DNA of 64,000 nt from Chinchilla lanigera (Eukaryota > Chordata > Mammalia > Rodentia > Chinchillidae): NCBI RefSeq assembly GCF_000276665.1, contig NW_004955404.1:29707997-29771996 (forward strand). Reading direction: 5' to 3'. The position numbers were made by a program, and so were the translations under genes. The notes below the pieces were generated by a model. It did no database searches. It worked only from the letters and a program-made list of their open reading frames with translations, and had not been told where the DNA came from. Positions 35,401 through 45,909 of this stretch are shown here, in pieces (the stretch's first letter is position 1; each line of letters starts with the position of its first letter).

Positions 35401-35698
35401 CAATATGCAATGGAACAACCATTAGTGAATTCTTACCATCTTATCTAGTGAAACTGTATTATCTCGTATATTTCATCTAATAATTATTTTTTTATTCTCT
35501 TCCATTCTTACACCTGGTAATCTGAGCAATGCAGTTGAAGATAACAATATGTAATATAACAACCCCTGTTAATTCCTATCATTCTGTTTTGAAACCCTGT
35601 ATCACTTTTTAATGTGCTTGTTTTGTTTTGTTAGGTTTGTGATGTTGGTATGCTGCTATTGTTCTTTTTTTAAATTTTACTACTCTCTTTAAAAAAAG
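35401..35698 (+). repeat. Second copy of the L1 3' UTR end
   Basis: CAATATGCAATGGAA opens both 35038 and 35401. The two stretches then run parallel: an ACCATCTT-TCTAGTGAAACT block, a TGGTAATCTGAGCAA module, and a TGATG/TGATACTGGTATGCTG block to CTCTTTAAAA. This is either an internal duplication of the 3' UTR or a second truncated L1 inserted in the tail of the first. Confidence 0.85.
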
Positions 35699-36225
35699 TT
35701 AAAGACATCATGTTTCACTGACACATACATATCCATGTTTGAGCAGTTAAATTCATAATAGCTACGTCATAGAAATGGCCTATATGTCCATCAACAGATG
35801 AATGAATAAAGATGTGGTGTTTATATGTGATGGAGTATTACTTGGCCAATAATCTGAATCATTTTCAGGAAAATGGATACATCATGAGACCAGAAATCAG
35901 AAATAATCAGTTAAACAAATCAAACACATTAGCTTAAATATTGCATGATTCCTCTTCTATAAGAATCTCAAAATATAAATGGAGAACAAAATAAAAACTA
36001 GATAATAGGAGGTGGGGAGATAGATTTTTTTCAAATGGGAGGGGAATCTAAAGATAAAAGAAGAGGAGAGGGGAGGGAGGGAAGGAGAGGGAAAAAGAAT
36101 CCAAATGTGTAATGTACACATACTAACCCTCAACAAGGAGTCTCATCATTATGTGATTACACTAGTAATGCAAACATGCACTAATTAAAAATAAAACTGA
36201 AAATGTTGAAAAAAAATACATTAAC
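35699..36225 (+). mobile_element. Old L1 ORF2 end and 3' UTR, 3' part of a split element
   Basis: Continues the ORF2 sequence interrupted at 28750: TTAAAGACATCATG, a CATCAACAGATGAATGAATAA block and ATGGAGTATTACTTGGCC. It is followed by a 3' UTR with a polypurine tract (about 36040-36105) and an A-rich end. The polypurine tract is typical of older rodent and mammalian L1 3' UTRs. Confidence 0.9.
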
Positions 36226-37084
36226 AGACAGTATGGGAAACCCCTTGACTCTTAAGCACAGGTGGGAACAGAGGCTGATGTGAAACCCCCAAACAGGATG
36301 ACAACATTATGGCATCCTTGACAATTAATGCAACTGAAGCAACTTGGTGTCAGTCCTTTATTCTGTGTGGTCGTAGGCCAGTGATCTTTTTCTTAATGGG
36401 GCTGACAGTAAATATTTTGTTTTAAACATTGTGGACCATACGGGACAACTCAACTCTGCCACTGTAGTACAAAGCAGCCAAGTACAATGATATAGTAGAG
36501 GAGGGTCCTGGGCTGCAGGGTTTGGCCAGGCCTAGGTTCATGCTAGGAAGACAAAGCCTCTTCCTTTTCTCTCACTCCCTGCACACGGGGAATGCAAAAT
36601 GAGGAAGGGAGCAGTAACATTTAGACTAGACTTCATTTTCCAGATAAAGATACTGAGTGGCCCAGACAACTTGGAAAAGATCTAGTAACTTCATTTATGT
36701 GGGAGCTAGCATGGGAGACCAGCTAGGGAGATTAAAGCCTAGCTGGTCTCTCTGGGAAAGGCGTCCTGCGTGCTGACGCCCTGCGGGAATAGGTAGAAAC
36801 ACCTCAGATCCTCTTGTTTACTGGGACAAACACCATGGAGAGGGGGAGGCAGATGAATCCTGTTTTACTGATTGCTTGTGCTGTGTCTGAGTGAATAAAG
36901 CTGGGGTGCACAGTGAGTCACTTGGAGCTCTTTGCTGAAGGGAAACAAGAGCCCCTGGCCCCCGTATTTAAGCCAATTCTATGTCCCTTTGTGTTTCATC
37001 TTCGTTGCTCTTCGGTTGGGTACAAGCAAGTAGGTTGGCCCCATAGAAGCGAGTTTAGGGACCACTTAAAATTATGGAACATTT
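36226..37084. other. Noncoding stretch with a strong inverted repeat
   Basis: No gene seen. A MIR-like segment may lie at 36620-36700. The hairpin at 36715-36750 is listed separately. Confidence 0.5.
36715..36750. repeat. Perfect 13-bp inverted repeat, 10-base loop
   Basis: GAGACCAGCTAGG (36715-36727) and its exact reverse complement CCTAGCTGGTCTC (36738-36750) are separated by 10 bases. It can form a stable hairpin on either strand. No T run follows, so there is no sign of a pol III terminator, and no function is evident. Confidence 0.9.
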
Positions 37085-37260
37085 CTGAACCATGTATCTG
37101 ATTTCATTCTCACAACCGCTTTCTACAGTACTGTTATCCCCTGCTTTCCACAGAGGAAGAAAATGAGATTCAGAGAGGCTAAGGAATACGTCCAGACTTT
37201 CAAAGCGGGAAAGTGATAAAGAAGAGAACCAGGGCTTTTAACCCTCTGTTTCTGTTGCAG
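37085..37260 (-). mobile_element. MIR fragment, minus orientation
   Basis: TGATTTCATTCTCACAACCG, CAGTACTGTTATCCCCTG, GAGGAAGAAAATGAGATTCAG and AGAGGCTAAGGAATACGTCC match the reversed MIR core in order. Confidence 0.85.
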
Positions 37261-38589
37261 ATCCTGCTGTCCCTCTAACACTCTGTTCTCCCATATCCTA
37301 TTCCACAGTGCTTGTGAGAAAAAGCCTTCCCACTGCAGTATGCACATTCTCTGTGCTGGGAAGCCCACCCTGGAATTCCACCGCTGTGTGTAACTTCTGC
37401 TGTCACAGAAAGACCTTTCCCTCTCAGGAGCACTCACAGAACCTGACTCATCTGTCCTGTCTGACTGTAGTTCCGCAACACAGAAACAGGGAGTGGATCT
37501 CAGTCTTACACACCCATGGCCAACCCCATGGAAGGAGGCTCAGAATACAAGTGCTTGATCTTTGCTTGCACAACACAAACCCAAAGAGACCACAACCACA
37601 GGACATGAGGAAAGTCAGTCGACTTCATGCTCTCTTGTCCACTGTTAGAATCCTAGAGCAGCTCTGGGGCTCGTTCCAGGATACACAGCCACTAGGGATC
37701 CAGGGAAAGTCCCCAGAAAAATGACGGGTATTCCTTTTAACTCACAGCCAAAATATGTGATTCTTTTAGAGAGCTGGGCCCTCACTGACACTCCAATGTT
37801 GCACCATTCTAAATCCACCCACTTTGCTCATTTGGTTTTCTCATAAGCTCTGTCAAACAAATAGGAAGGTACAAGGAGACTTTCAGTGCGTGTATCTTTT
37901 CTCAAGAAAATATGTCCCTATGAGTTTTTGGCAAGTGTCATACAAAACTTCCACCCATATAAGAAAAATCCATCACAGCCTAAATGGAAACTCTGAGCTA
38001 ATAAAAGGTTTTTAGGTTGATATGTTCCTGTTACAGAGTCAATAAGAATACATGAAGTTTATGCCACCTTTGCTTGTTCATTTTCTTAAGATGTGTCTAA
38101 CCTGTACACTCTGACATTCTCAGACTCTAGAAAAACGCCCATACAAGAGGTCCTATCCCCAGACTACTGGTACCCAAAAGCGTGTACTCACTCTCTACCT
38201 TTCCTTTCCCACCCAAACCCCATTTTGCATCTATGAATACAGGTTCACATAAAAATTGAATGAGTAAAATCTCATGTCTTACAGCAAAAGTAACTTCCAC
38301 TAAGTTTTATTGAAGCTTCTTTATAAAGTCTATGGTTCTTTGCTTTTCCTCCTAAATCTTTATTTCTTCCAATAGTTTTTTAAAAAAATCAAGTTGAGGA
38401 ACAATATCAAAAGCACTAGGTCAGATAAACAGAAAGCAACCTCGCACACCCTCTACCACCTGTGCTCATGCTCCTCAGTGCAGCCCATGGCAGAGAATGC
38501 CGGGGTCAAGCAGGTGCTCCCTGTGTCAGCTGCAGAGACCAGAAGGAATGACTGCCAACACATTTCACATAGCTGAGAAATGTTAAAAG
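37261..38589. other. Noncoding stretch, nothing recognised
   Basis: A 138-codon plus frame (37308-37724) has no recognisable domain. It is His/Arg/Pro-rich and lacks any supporting context. Confidence 0.5.
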
Positions 38590-39040
38590 CTGTGCCAGTG
38601 ACACTAGGTGAAATCAGTCAGGAGCAGAGAGACAAACACCACGTGTTCTGACTTACATGTGGAAGTTAAAAAGCTGATCACGCTGAAGCAGAGCATGGAA
38701 TGGTGGTCACCAGAGGGGCTGGGCAGAGTGGTGTTCCAAGGGTCTCAGAGAGGCTGCCTGGCTCACCAACCCAACCGTGCAGCTGGGTAGGAGAATAACT
38801 TGTAGGGGTTTATAGCACCATAGAGTAACTATGCTTGACAGTGTTTGATTGTATATTTCAAAGCATCTAGTAGAGAAGACTTTGAATGTTTCCTCCATAA
38901 AGAAATGATACTTACCTGAGGTAATAGAAGTGCCAGTTACCCTGATTTGATCATTACAGATTGTACACTTGCACTGAAATGTCACACTATGCACCATAAA
39001 TATGTCCAATTAGGTGCATATCTAGATACTACAGTAAAAA
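38590..39040 (+). mobile_element. Ancient L1M (L1MA-like) 3' end
   Basis: GTGAAATCAGTCAGGAGCAG, CCACGTGTTCTGACTTACAT, ATGGAATGGTGGTCACCAGA, TTGTATATTTCAAAGCATCT and TACCCTGATTTGATCATTAC follow the L1MA 3' end in order, ending near CATAAATATGTCCAATTAGG. Confidence 0.9.
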
Positions 39041-39132
39041 TCTCAGGGTAGGTACATGACTATTAAATATAATTTAAACAATTATGTCAGAGAAGTCATT
39101 TTCTGAAGGTAAGCAAAATTATTTAAAAAAAA

Positions 39133-39290
39133 ATAACCACCAGCATACTGGGAAGCTAAGGCAGGAAGATCACAAGTTTGAACCCAGCCCAAGCAATTTA
39201 GCAAGATCCAATCTCAAAATAAAAAATAATAAAATGGGTAGGGATATAGCTCAGCACAAAAGGCTTTAAAAAAAAAGGAAAAGGAAAAGA
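39133..39290 (+). mobile_element. B1-ID composite SINE (B1-dID-like)
   Basis: A diverged B1 3' half (CATACTGGGAAGCTAAGGCA through GCAAGATCCAATCTC) with an A-rich linker runs into an ID-like start (GGTAGGGATATAGCTCAGCA) and an A tail. This order resembles the dimeric B1-dID SINEs known from several non-muroid rodents. The ID half is short. Confidence 0.65.
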
Positions 39291-39744
39291 CTGTCTAGAG
39301 AACCTCAGTTAAGCCCTTCAGACACTTGCAGGCAAACATATCCTAATGTTCTACTGCAAGTTCCCACTGCCCTTTGCTTGGCCTGGAAGCTTTCTGGGTC
39401 TCCCCAGACAGGTATGCGGCCCGCCCTGTGGACCAACCTACCCTTCACAGCCCGACTTGACCAGGCCAATGCTCTCAAAGGCAAAGACATTCTTTGGGGA
39501 TTTGTGCAAAGGAATTTGGCAGCTGTGCCTTTCCCAGGAGGTGTGGCACACTGAACAAGTTCCTCACCTAGGAGTACAGGATCATCAGAGTCTCCAGGAA
39601 AAAGAATCACTATGAAATTGTATTTATCCAGAAATCTATTTTTACGTTAAAGTGCCTAGAGACTTCCTCTGCTACTGTTATCTTTAAAATTAAAAATCAA
39701 AACAAAAACAACAAAAAATCCTTACCCTGGCAAATGTTCCTTGT

Positions 39745-39887
39745 ACCAAGTTGAGAATGGTGATGTACACCTGTGATCCCAGGAATCATGAGCAGGAGAA
39801 TCAAGGGCAGTTTGGGTTACGTAGTGAGTTCAGGGTCAGCTGAACTACGGAGTGAGACCCTGTCCCCAAACAAAACAAAATAAAACA
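39745..39887 (+). mobile_element. B1 SINE with internal duplication, diverged
   Basis: GATGTACACCTGTGATCCCA, GGCAGTTTGGGTTACGTAGT and a second GGGTCAGCTGAACTACGGAG block, then GAGTGAGACCCTGTCC and an AAAC-rich tail. Confidence 0.88.
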
Positions 39888-39904
39888 GAAGTTCCTATGG
39901 TGAA

Positions 39905-40302
39905 TGTAATGGGTTACCCTGAATAAAGAACTGAGACCAGAATCCAAATTGGAATTTTAAGAGCATTTATTAGCTGGGCCGGCGGCTGTCAGTCTGTTCT
40001 CCACGCAGAGAGATGCTGAGCAGCTCTGAACCGAAGAAAGTTTGAGCTTTTAAGCCTGAAAACCACATCCTGGTTGGAGCAGGTGAAAAGACTTTTTGCA
40101 AGGGCAAAGAGCGGAACCTATCGGTTCCAGCAAGCAGGTGTTGCAAAGTTTAGAACGTTCTTAGACGCATACATTGTTTTTAAACTAAGCTAACAATCAA
40201 GCATAGTTTTTCTTTCTTTGGGTCAAAGTGACATTTTTCTCCACCCAGTAGCCCAGCAATTTTCATTTGTTTTATGTGTTCACCAATTATGTGTTCACCA
40301 CA
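39905..40302 (-). mobile_element. Solitary retroviral LTR with 5-bp target duplication
   Basis: A 398-bp element with TGT...ACA termini. The 5-base GTGAA lies directly outside each end (39900-39904 and 40303-40307). On the minus strand it starts TGTGGTGAACACATAATTGG and ends GGTAACCCATTACA, with an AATAAA polyadenylation signal about 65-70 bases before its 3' end and a TTTATTC-containing R/U5-like region. No gag, pol or env lies beside it. A 13-base TATGTGTTCACCA repeat lies at 40273 and 40288. ERV class not settled; 5-bp duplications fit class I or III better than class II. Confidence 0.82.
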
Positions 40303-40307
40303 GTGAA

Positions 40308-42290
40308 CAAAGTAAGGGAGGGCATTGTGCATAAACACCTTGTCTACTTCCCTGTTTTCTTCCTTGCTTTCCTCCATGGACAGGGATGAAACAGCTTCTG
40401 ACATTCCCAGTACAGCTGGCAACTCGGGAAGGCAGACTTAAATATCTCTAATGTTTCAAGAGGCATGATAGATCTCAGGCTGGAGCAGAGCCTCCATAGG
40501 GTCCTTTCCATTCCACCAGGAACTCTGCAGAGAACACCACTGTCTTTTTCACTATAACCTTATTTACACAGACCATCTTGGTCTTGGAAAAGTCAAAGGC
40601 TTGAGAAGAATTCACTTCCAGCTCCCACTCTTTAATCCCTAGAACTCCTGCTAGACCCAACTTCAGGGTCGCTACCTCCCAATTTTGGACATGTGATCTG
40701 TTTCCTTTGTACAGGCCATGGTATTGGGTGATGAAGTGTTATTACTCATTGGCCTTGCTTTTGGAGGAGAGGCGTGTCATGCCGACTGGGTGAATAATGA
40801 AGCCTGCAGAGGTGCCCTGTGCGGTCACCAAGGGACTGAGTCTTGTTGACTTTCAAGGGAGGTCAACTGTCATGGCCCTGTGTATCATTTCTGAACCAGG
40901 CGTGACCTTCCCAGAAGCTGAAGTGAGTGGGTGGAGCATTGGATTTTTTTGCTTGTTGTTATTTTGTGTTTTTAATAAAGTAGCATCCCTGACCTGTCCT
41001 TGGGTAAGGGCAAAATGAAATAATAGGTCAGTTCCTGGAGGTCAGAAAGACAGCTGAAAAACAAAAAGGGTGTTGAACAAGTCATGTAACATATGCATGG
41101 GACATTAGCTCTTTGGGACTAGATTATAGTAACCTCATGGGCAGAAACTTGCACTGTCTATATTCAATTTTGATTGTGTGCTGGAGCAGAAATTACCAGT
41201 AAAGAGTAGTTTTCAGGTTTTCCCTCTGTCCAGCGCATACAAATGACAAATGCCCTATCATTTTCACCCTCTGCTGTCTACTTCTCAGGTCAATTTTGAG
41301 CAGGAAAGTACTCATAGCCAAAGACCAACTGCACACCACAGAACCTGCACAATGTAGAGGAAGAGGAACCCGGTATTTCTGAAAAGTCTGTTGGGTGGTA
41401 AAGAAGGTGGAATGATGGCAAGAAGAAGGATTTCAAATTAGAGATAGTCCTGGAAGGTCAGACAGCAAAAAAGAGACTCCTTAGCATAACCAGGCACTGA
41501 AAAATTTCTACCCCCAAATTTTTATTGCACAGCTACTAGCATAAAAACATGTTGAGCACAAACCACCTATAGGTATGTCTGCTCATTTTTTCATTAGATA
41601 TCTGTAACTCTGCACATTTTGTGCTGTGTAGGTGACCTCAGCACCATCCACCTGCAAGAGCTAAAAGATTAAGAATTTTATGCATTTTGCAGAATGTCTG
41701 CCAGCCAGGATTTGGGTCATAATCATCCTGGGAGAGATATTCACATGTGCTTTGAACATAAGAGATAAGCAGAAACTATGATATTGTTCCTGAGCAGCTG
41801 TCAGGCAAATCATTTGTTTTGGCAGATGGTAGTGAGGTGTTTCCAGAAGCTTCCCAGCATCCTCCTGTGAATTATTCCTTTCAGTAGTGAGCAGGCAGAT
41901 GAATCACTGTCAACCATTTCCTGTAATTCCTGAAATTCTCCATTTCCTGAAACCATCAGCAACTCTGCGTAACCTCTATACCCCCAGCCTTTCTAATTCC
42001 TTGGCAAAATCCTTACTGACACTTATAATTTATACATTCTAACATACATAATAGAAATTTTATAAGGACAATAGAGATACTCCTTTAATTCTTTTATGTT
42101 ATGTGTAGCATAAAATTTTTTTCTCAAAAATATTAGTTCACAGTTACTTTCAATTAATTAGTATAAAACAAACACTTGGCTCTAAATTCATTTAAATAGT
42201 TAGCCTTAATAGATTTTAAAAACTTGTTTTGAAAATGATGTCTCACAAAAATATGGATTAAAATAGAATACAAGCCACATTACAGACAGA
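40308..42290. other. Noncoding stretch, nothing recognised
   Basis: Unique-looking DNA. A 61-codon minus frame (40475-40660) and a 73-codon plus frame (40797-41018) have no recognisable domain. Confidence 0.5.
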
Positions 42291-42301
42291 GACTCTCTCC
42301 C

Positions 42302-42678
42302 TGTTATAGTTTGGATCTTGAATGCCCTCAAAGGCCCTTGTAGTAGAGGCTTGGCTTGGCATTCAGCCCCCAGAATCACTGGGAGGTGTTTGAACCTTTA
42401 GTACGTAGGGTTGAGTGAAAGGAAGGTAGGTCCCTGAGGCCGCTGATGGGCATAGTAGGACCCTGTCCCTTTCTTGTCTCTTTCTTTGCTTCCTGACACC
42501 AGGAGTCGGAGCTGCTCTGCTTCATGCTCCCACCATTGTACACTGAGCCACTGTAGCCCAAAGCAACACAGCCCAGTGATCATGGACTGAAACATATGAA
42601 ACCAAGAGTCAAAAAAGAACCTTTCTCCTTTTAAGGTGATTATCTTAGGCATTTTGTCACAGTGACAGAAAACTGACA
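42302..42678 (+). mobile_element. MaLR-type LTR, related subfamily
   Basis: Starts TGTTATAGTTTGGATC and ends GACAGAAAACTGACA. It contains GGGAGGTGTTTGAACC, GATCATGGACTGAAACATATG, and a TTAGGCATTTTGTCACAGTG block near the 3' end, the MST/MT-like MaLR layout. It differs from the 9800/16217/48395 set in the middle. GACTCTCTCC just before (42291-42300) and GACTCACTCC just after (42679-42688) resemble each other but are longer than a usual 5-bp duplication. Confidence 0.75.
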
Positions 42679-42689
42679 GACTCACTCCT

Positions 42690-43235
42690 AAACTAAACTC
42701 TAGCCAGGCTTTATGCAGGTTCCTTGACCAAAGTGTAGTACAATTCTAAACCCACTTCTCAGCTAGGCTTCTGTATTTATCTCTGTGTTGTCCAATTTTA
42801 GCAAGAATCCTGCTAAGTCTGTCAGGCAGAATCGTCTACCCTCTGTATCTAATCACCTTCAATATCTTTGAGTCCTTACCCTCCACCATCTCCAGTGACA
42901 TCTGACCCCTCCATCTCAACTTCGGCAAACCTGAGTCCTCCATACCCCTAATACTTCCTCTTAATTTTAGTTTTACAAATGTTGACTGACCTCGTCTTGA
43001 TATTCGGCTATAACTTTCCAATCTATTTTATTTAGAGTTAAACTTAATCTCTCTCCTATGACAAAAATCCCTTTGTAGTAGACCCTCCTTGAAATCTTCC
43101 TTATTATAGTTGACAAATATCATTAATAAATCTCTTATTTAACCTTAGTTATGCTTACCAACTTTTGATGTGCAAGAAGACCTCCAAAACCTATAAATAT
43201 ACTACCTCCTATACAATAATTTTTGCAGTATTTAA
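42690..43235. other. Noncoding stretch, nothing recognised
   Basis: No supported gene or clear repeat. Confidence 0.5.
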
Positions 43236-43365
43236 GTGGAGGATCTTAAAATGGGAAGATTGTCCAGTGGTCCTGGTGTCATCACAGGGCTCTTATCAGT
43301 GGGCAGCAAGAGGTCCATAGTGCAAGAAGACAATGTGAGGCAGGAGGCGGAGATTGCAGGGTTGG
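43236..43365 (+). mobile_element. MLT1-like LTR fragment
   Basis: GGATCTTAAAATGGGAAGATT, GGTGTCATCACAGGGCTCTT and ATCAGTGGGCAGCAAGAGG follow the central part of MLT1C/D-like LTRs. Both ends are missing or decayed. Confidence 0.55.
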
Positions 43366-44377
43366 AGGCTAAACCAATGACTCTGCTGCTGCCCCTGCAC
43401 TGTCCACATCTGGCACCTGGGCCACATTACCATCTGTTTTTCTATATGCACCAAGAAAATGCCTTGAACTCTGTGGAGAAAACCATTTAACCCATTGGAA
43501 CAAAGTAAAGATGTGCTGACTATAGAACAAGCTAGAAAATGTTTTATGAATTGGAAAAATCAATATTGCATTAATATTGTGGTGGAGGCTGCTAGTTGTC
43601 CATCACAATCTATTTTCCCTATCGTCCAGTGCAATAGAGTTGTGATTGAGCACATTGCTACCCAACTAGAACTGTGTTCCCCACTATGTCTGTTGAGTGT
43701 GCCCACATAATTAACTTTCCCCCACAGAAGCTAAGTTGAGACAATGCTTTCCTCCACAGAAGTTAAATTGAGACACTACTTTCCCCAAAAAAATTTAAAC
43801 TGAGACAGTCCTTTCTCCTTCCCATTGGCTGTATCTAATTTACTGCAACAGGACCCCGCAGGAAGTTTCTTAGCTACTGGAGGTTTTCTCTGTAACCTGT
43901 GTACCCTAAATGATAATTATAGGTGTATATGTATATAAAGTTTAATTGAGCTGTGCAATTTAAATCCAAACATTTTACTGTTTATGTTTTACCTCAATTA
44001 AGTTGTTGTTGTGTTTTTTTCTTTTTACTAACCCCACTGCAGAAGTCTGAGTTTGGCAAGAACATTTAGGAGGGTGGTATAGTGTTTTCATCAAGAGATA
44101 ATATTAGCCTGGAGGAGAATGATGGCAGAGAAGATGAAGAATGTGGAAAGACTTATTAAACTCAAAGAGCCAGGTGGGGTGGACAATAATAAATTTGGAT
44201 GTGACAGGTGAAGACGATACGGATACTGAGAAGGAGTCCCAGTATTCTAGGTCTGTTTAAACAAGCTGAACAAGGTAGTGAGCCCAGAACTTAAAGGTCT
44301 GAGCTGGGGAAAGAACCTTCAATTCCTTTTCACTCATATGTGGAAAATAAGCTTAGGAGTCCCTAAGCCAGGGGTTC
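43366..44377. other. Noncoding stretch, nothing firm
   Basis: No supported gene. 44040-44340 has the look of an old repeat but I cannot name it. Confidence 0.4.
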
Positions 44378-44447
44378 TTTCTTTTCGTCCTTTCTTTCTT
44401 TTTTTCTTTCTCTTTCTTTCTTTCTTTCTTTCTTTCTTCCTTCCTTC

Positions 44448-44482
<35 letters not shown>

Positions 44483-44493
44483 TTTCTTTTTTT
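44378..44493 (+). repeat. (TTTC)n microsatellite
   Basis: Long TTTC/TTCC run forming the tail side of the minus-strand B1 that follows. The Phe/Leu/Ser-rich open frame over it is an artefact. Confidence 0.95.
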
Positions 44494-44594
44494 TCAGACA
44501 GGGCTTTGTGATGCAGTTCAGGCTGGCTTTGAACTCACTGTGTAGCTCAGGCTGACTTCAAACTCGCAGCAATCCTCCCGAGTGCTGGGATTAT
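44494..44594 (-). mobile_element. B1 SINE, 5'-truncated, with internal duplication
   Basis: CAGACAGGGCTTTGTGATGC, GTTCAGGCTGGCTTTGAACT, GTGTAGCTCAGGCTGACTTC and GAGTGCTGGGATTAT, all on the minus strand. The A-box part is missing, so the copy is truncated. Confidence 0.92.
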
Positions 44595-44774
44595 TTCTGA
44601 GAACCCCACTGCCTCCATACTTCCAGGTTTGGGTGAAATGCAGCAGAGCCTGGAACACTCCACAGCCTTCTACAGATTTCTGAGCAGCTACCTGGCAACA
44701 TTATGGAAAAATGGATAAACAAAGGGAAATGGATAAACATTAGATTCTCTCTCACCAGATTCTCTTCTGATCTT

Positions 44775-44903
44775 TTGATAACTCTTTTTTTCTTTTTTTT
44801 TTCTTTTTTTTTTGTTTTTTTGTTTTTTTTCTGGTACCAGGAATCAAACTCATGACTTTGCACTTGCCAGACAGGTGCTGTGCCTCTGAGCTAAATCCCC
44901 AGC
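44775..44903 (-). mobile_element. ID SINE with exact 14-bp target duplication
   Basis: Minus-strand ID with a long A/G-rich tail. It reads CTGGTACCAGGAATCAAACT, CTTGCCAGACAGGTGCTGTG and GAGCTAAATCCCCAGC on the plus strand. TCTCTTCTGATCTT occurs exactly before (44761-44774) and after (44904-44917). Confidence 0.97.
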
Positions 44904-44917
44904 TCTCTTCTGATCTT

Positions 44918-45492
44918 ATGGATACAAAATCATATTTTCACATAGCTGTAGAAAATGTGTACAACAATCCTGAGTTTTGCTCCTTCTCAGTAATTACTGA
45001 ATATTAGCATTTTTATACTGATGACGGCTCAAACACTTGTCATGACTAGTGGATAAATAATGTTCTTTTGCACCACTACAGCCCCAAGTTACTGGCACAA
45101 GCATTTTGCTGAAGATCTTGGAGGAAATGGACCTCAACTTGATGTAGTTGATGAAAACGACTGTATAGAAGCTCCTAGACTTATTATGGGATTAGATTCT
45201 GAAGTTGAAAATATTAAGTTTAAAATGCATTTGGTGCAACTACCCTAGCAAGCAGCACAGCTTAGCAACATAGGGCACTGTAGAGCATCAGTTGTTTCCC
45301 ATCTTGATGGCAGGGCTGACTAGGAGCCGCGGTTTCCTGCTGCTGCTCAGTTTTACAAGAGTATCCTTGTGCCATCTTGCTAGCACAAGAAAAGATCAGA
45401 ATTCCAAGTATGATTTCTATTGAATGCACTTTGCTTTTGTGCCATCATAAAATGAAAAAATAGTTAAGTTGAACCATGCTAAGTCAGGATGA

Positions 45493-45539
<47 letters not shown>

Positions 45540-45909
45540 CCTCTGTAGCCAGGATATCTCAGCACTGTAGCTGTCAGGGGATACAGAATGAAGAAACAAG
45601 CCACATAAGTCCATAGAGTCTGTCCTACTTACCTCATGAGAGTGTATGATAAAAAGAGCCTAAAGATGGTACATTGAAAGGCAGGTAAAGTGTACTTGTC
45701 TACTATCTTTAAAAATCTCCAAAATCTGTCATAACTCCTAAGTCAATGACAATAACTACAAAAAAATCTTTGTCAATAATTAGACAGCTTCACAAATGAT
45801 ATATTAATTAATACCATGCTGGGTGTATTCTAAATATTTCCAATATTATGCAAGCTGTTTCTCCAGCTGAATGTTTCTGGAATTGCAACTTGCTATTTTG
45901 TTTTAATTG
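44918..45909. other. Noncoding stretch with (AG)n
   Basis: No gene seen. An (AG)n run of about 20 units at 45498-45537. Confidence 0.55.

Larger units (their letters stand above)
28751..35698 (+). mobile_element. Full-length LINE-1, inactive
   Basis: About 6.95 kb (about 6.75 kb without the nested piece). It holds a 5' monomer array, ORF1, ORF2, and a 3' UTR with an A-rich end. It is flanked by the 7-base TTAAAGA (28744-28750 and 35699-35705) and sits inside an older L1. Both ORFs have in-frame stops and frame shifts, so it cannot now make active proteins. ORF1 normally codes for an RNA chaperone and ORF2 for endonuclease plus reverse transcriptase. Similarity to the truncated copies at 48.9 and 53.0 kb shows one family. 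Confidence 0.92.

Noticed and set aside
37308..37724. 138-codon plus-strand open frame as a gene
   Set aside because: Composition is irregular, no domain is recognised, and there is no supporting context.
40303..41040. Internal retroviral genes next to the solitary LTR
   Set aside because: The LTR is closed by its GTGAA duplication at 40303-40307, and the frames beyond show no gag, pol or env motif.
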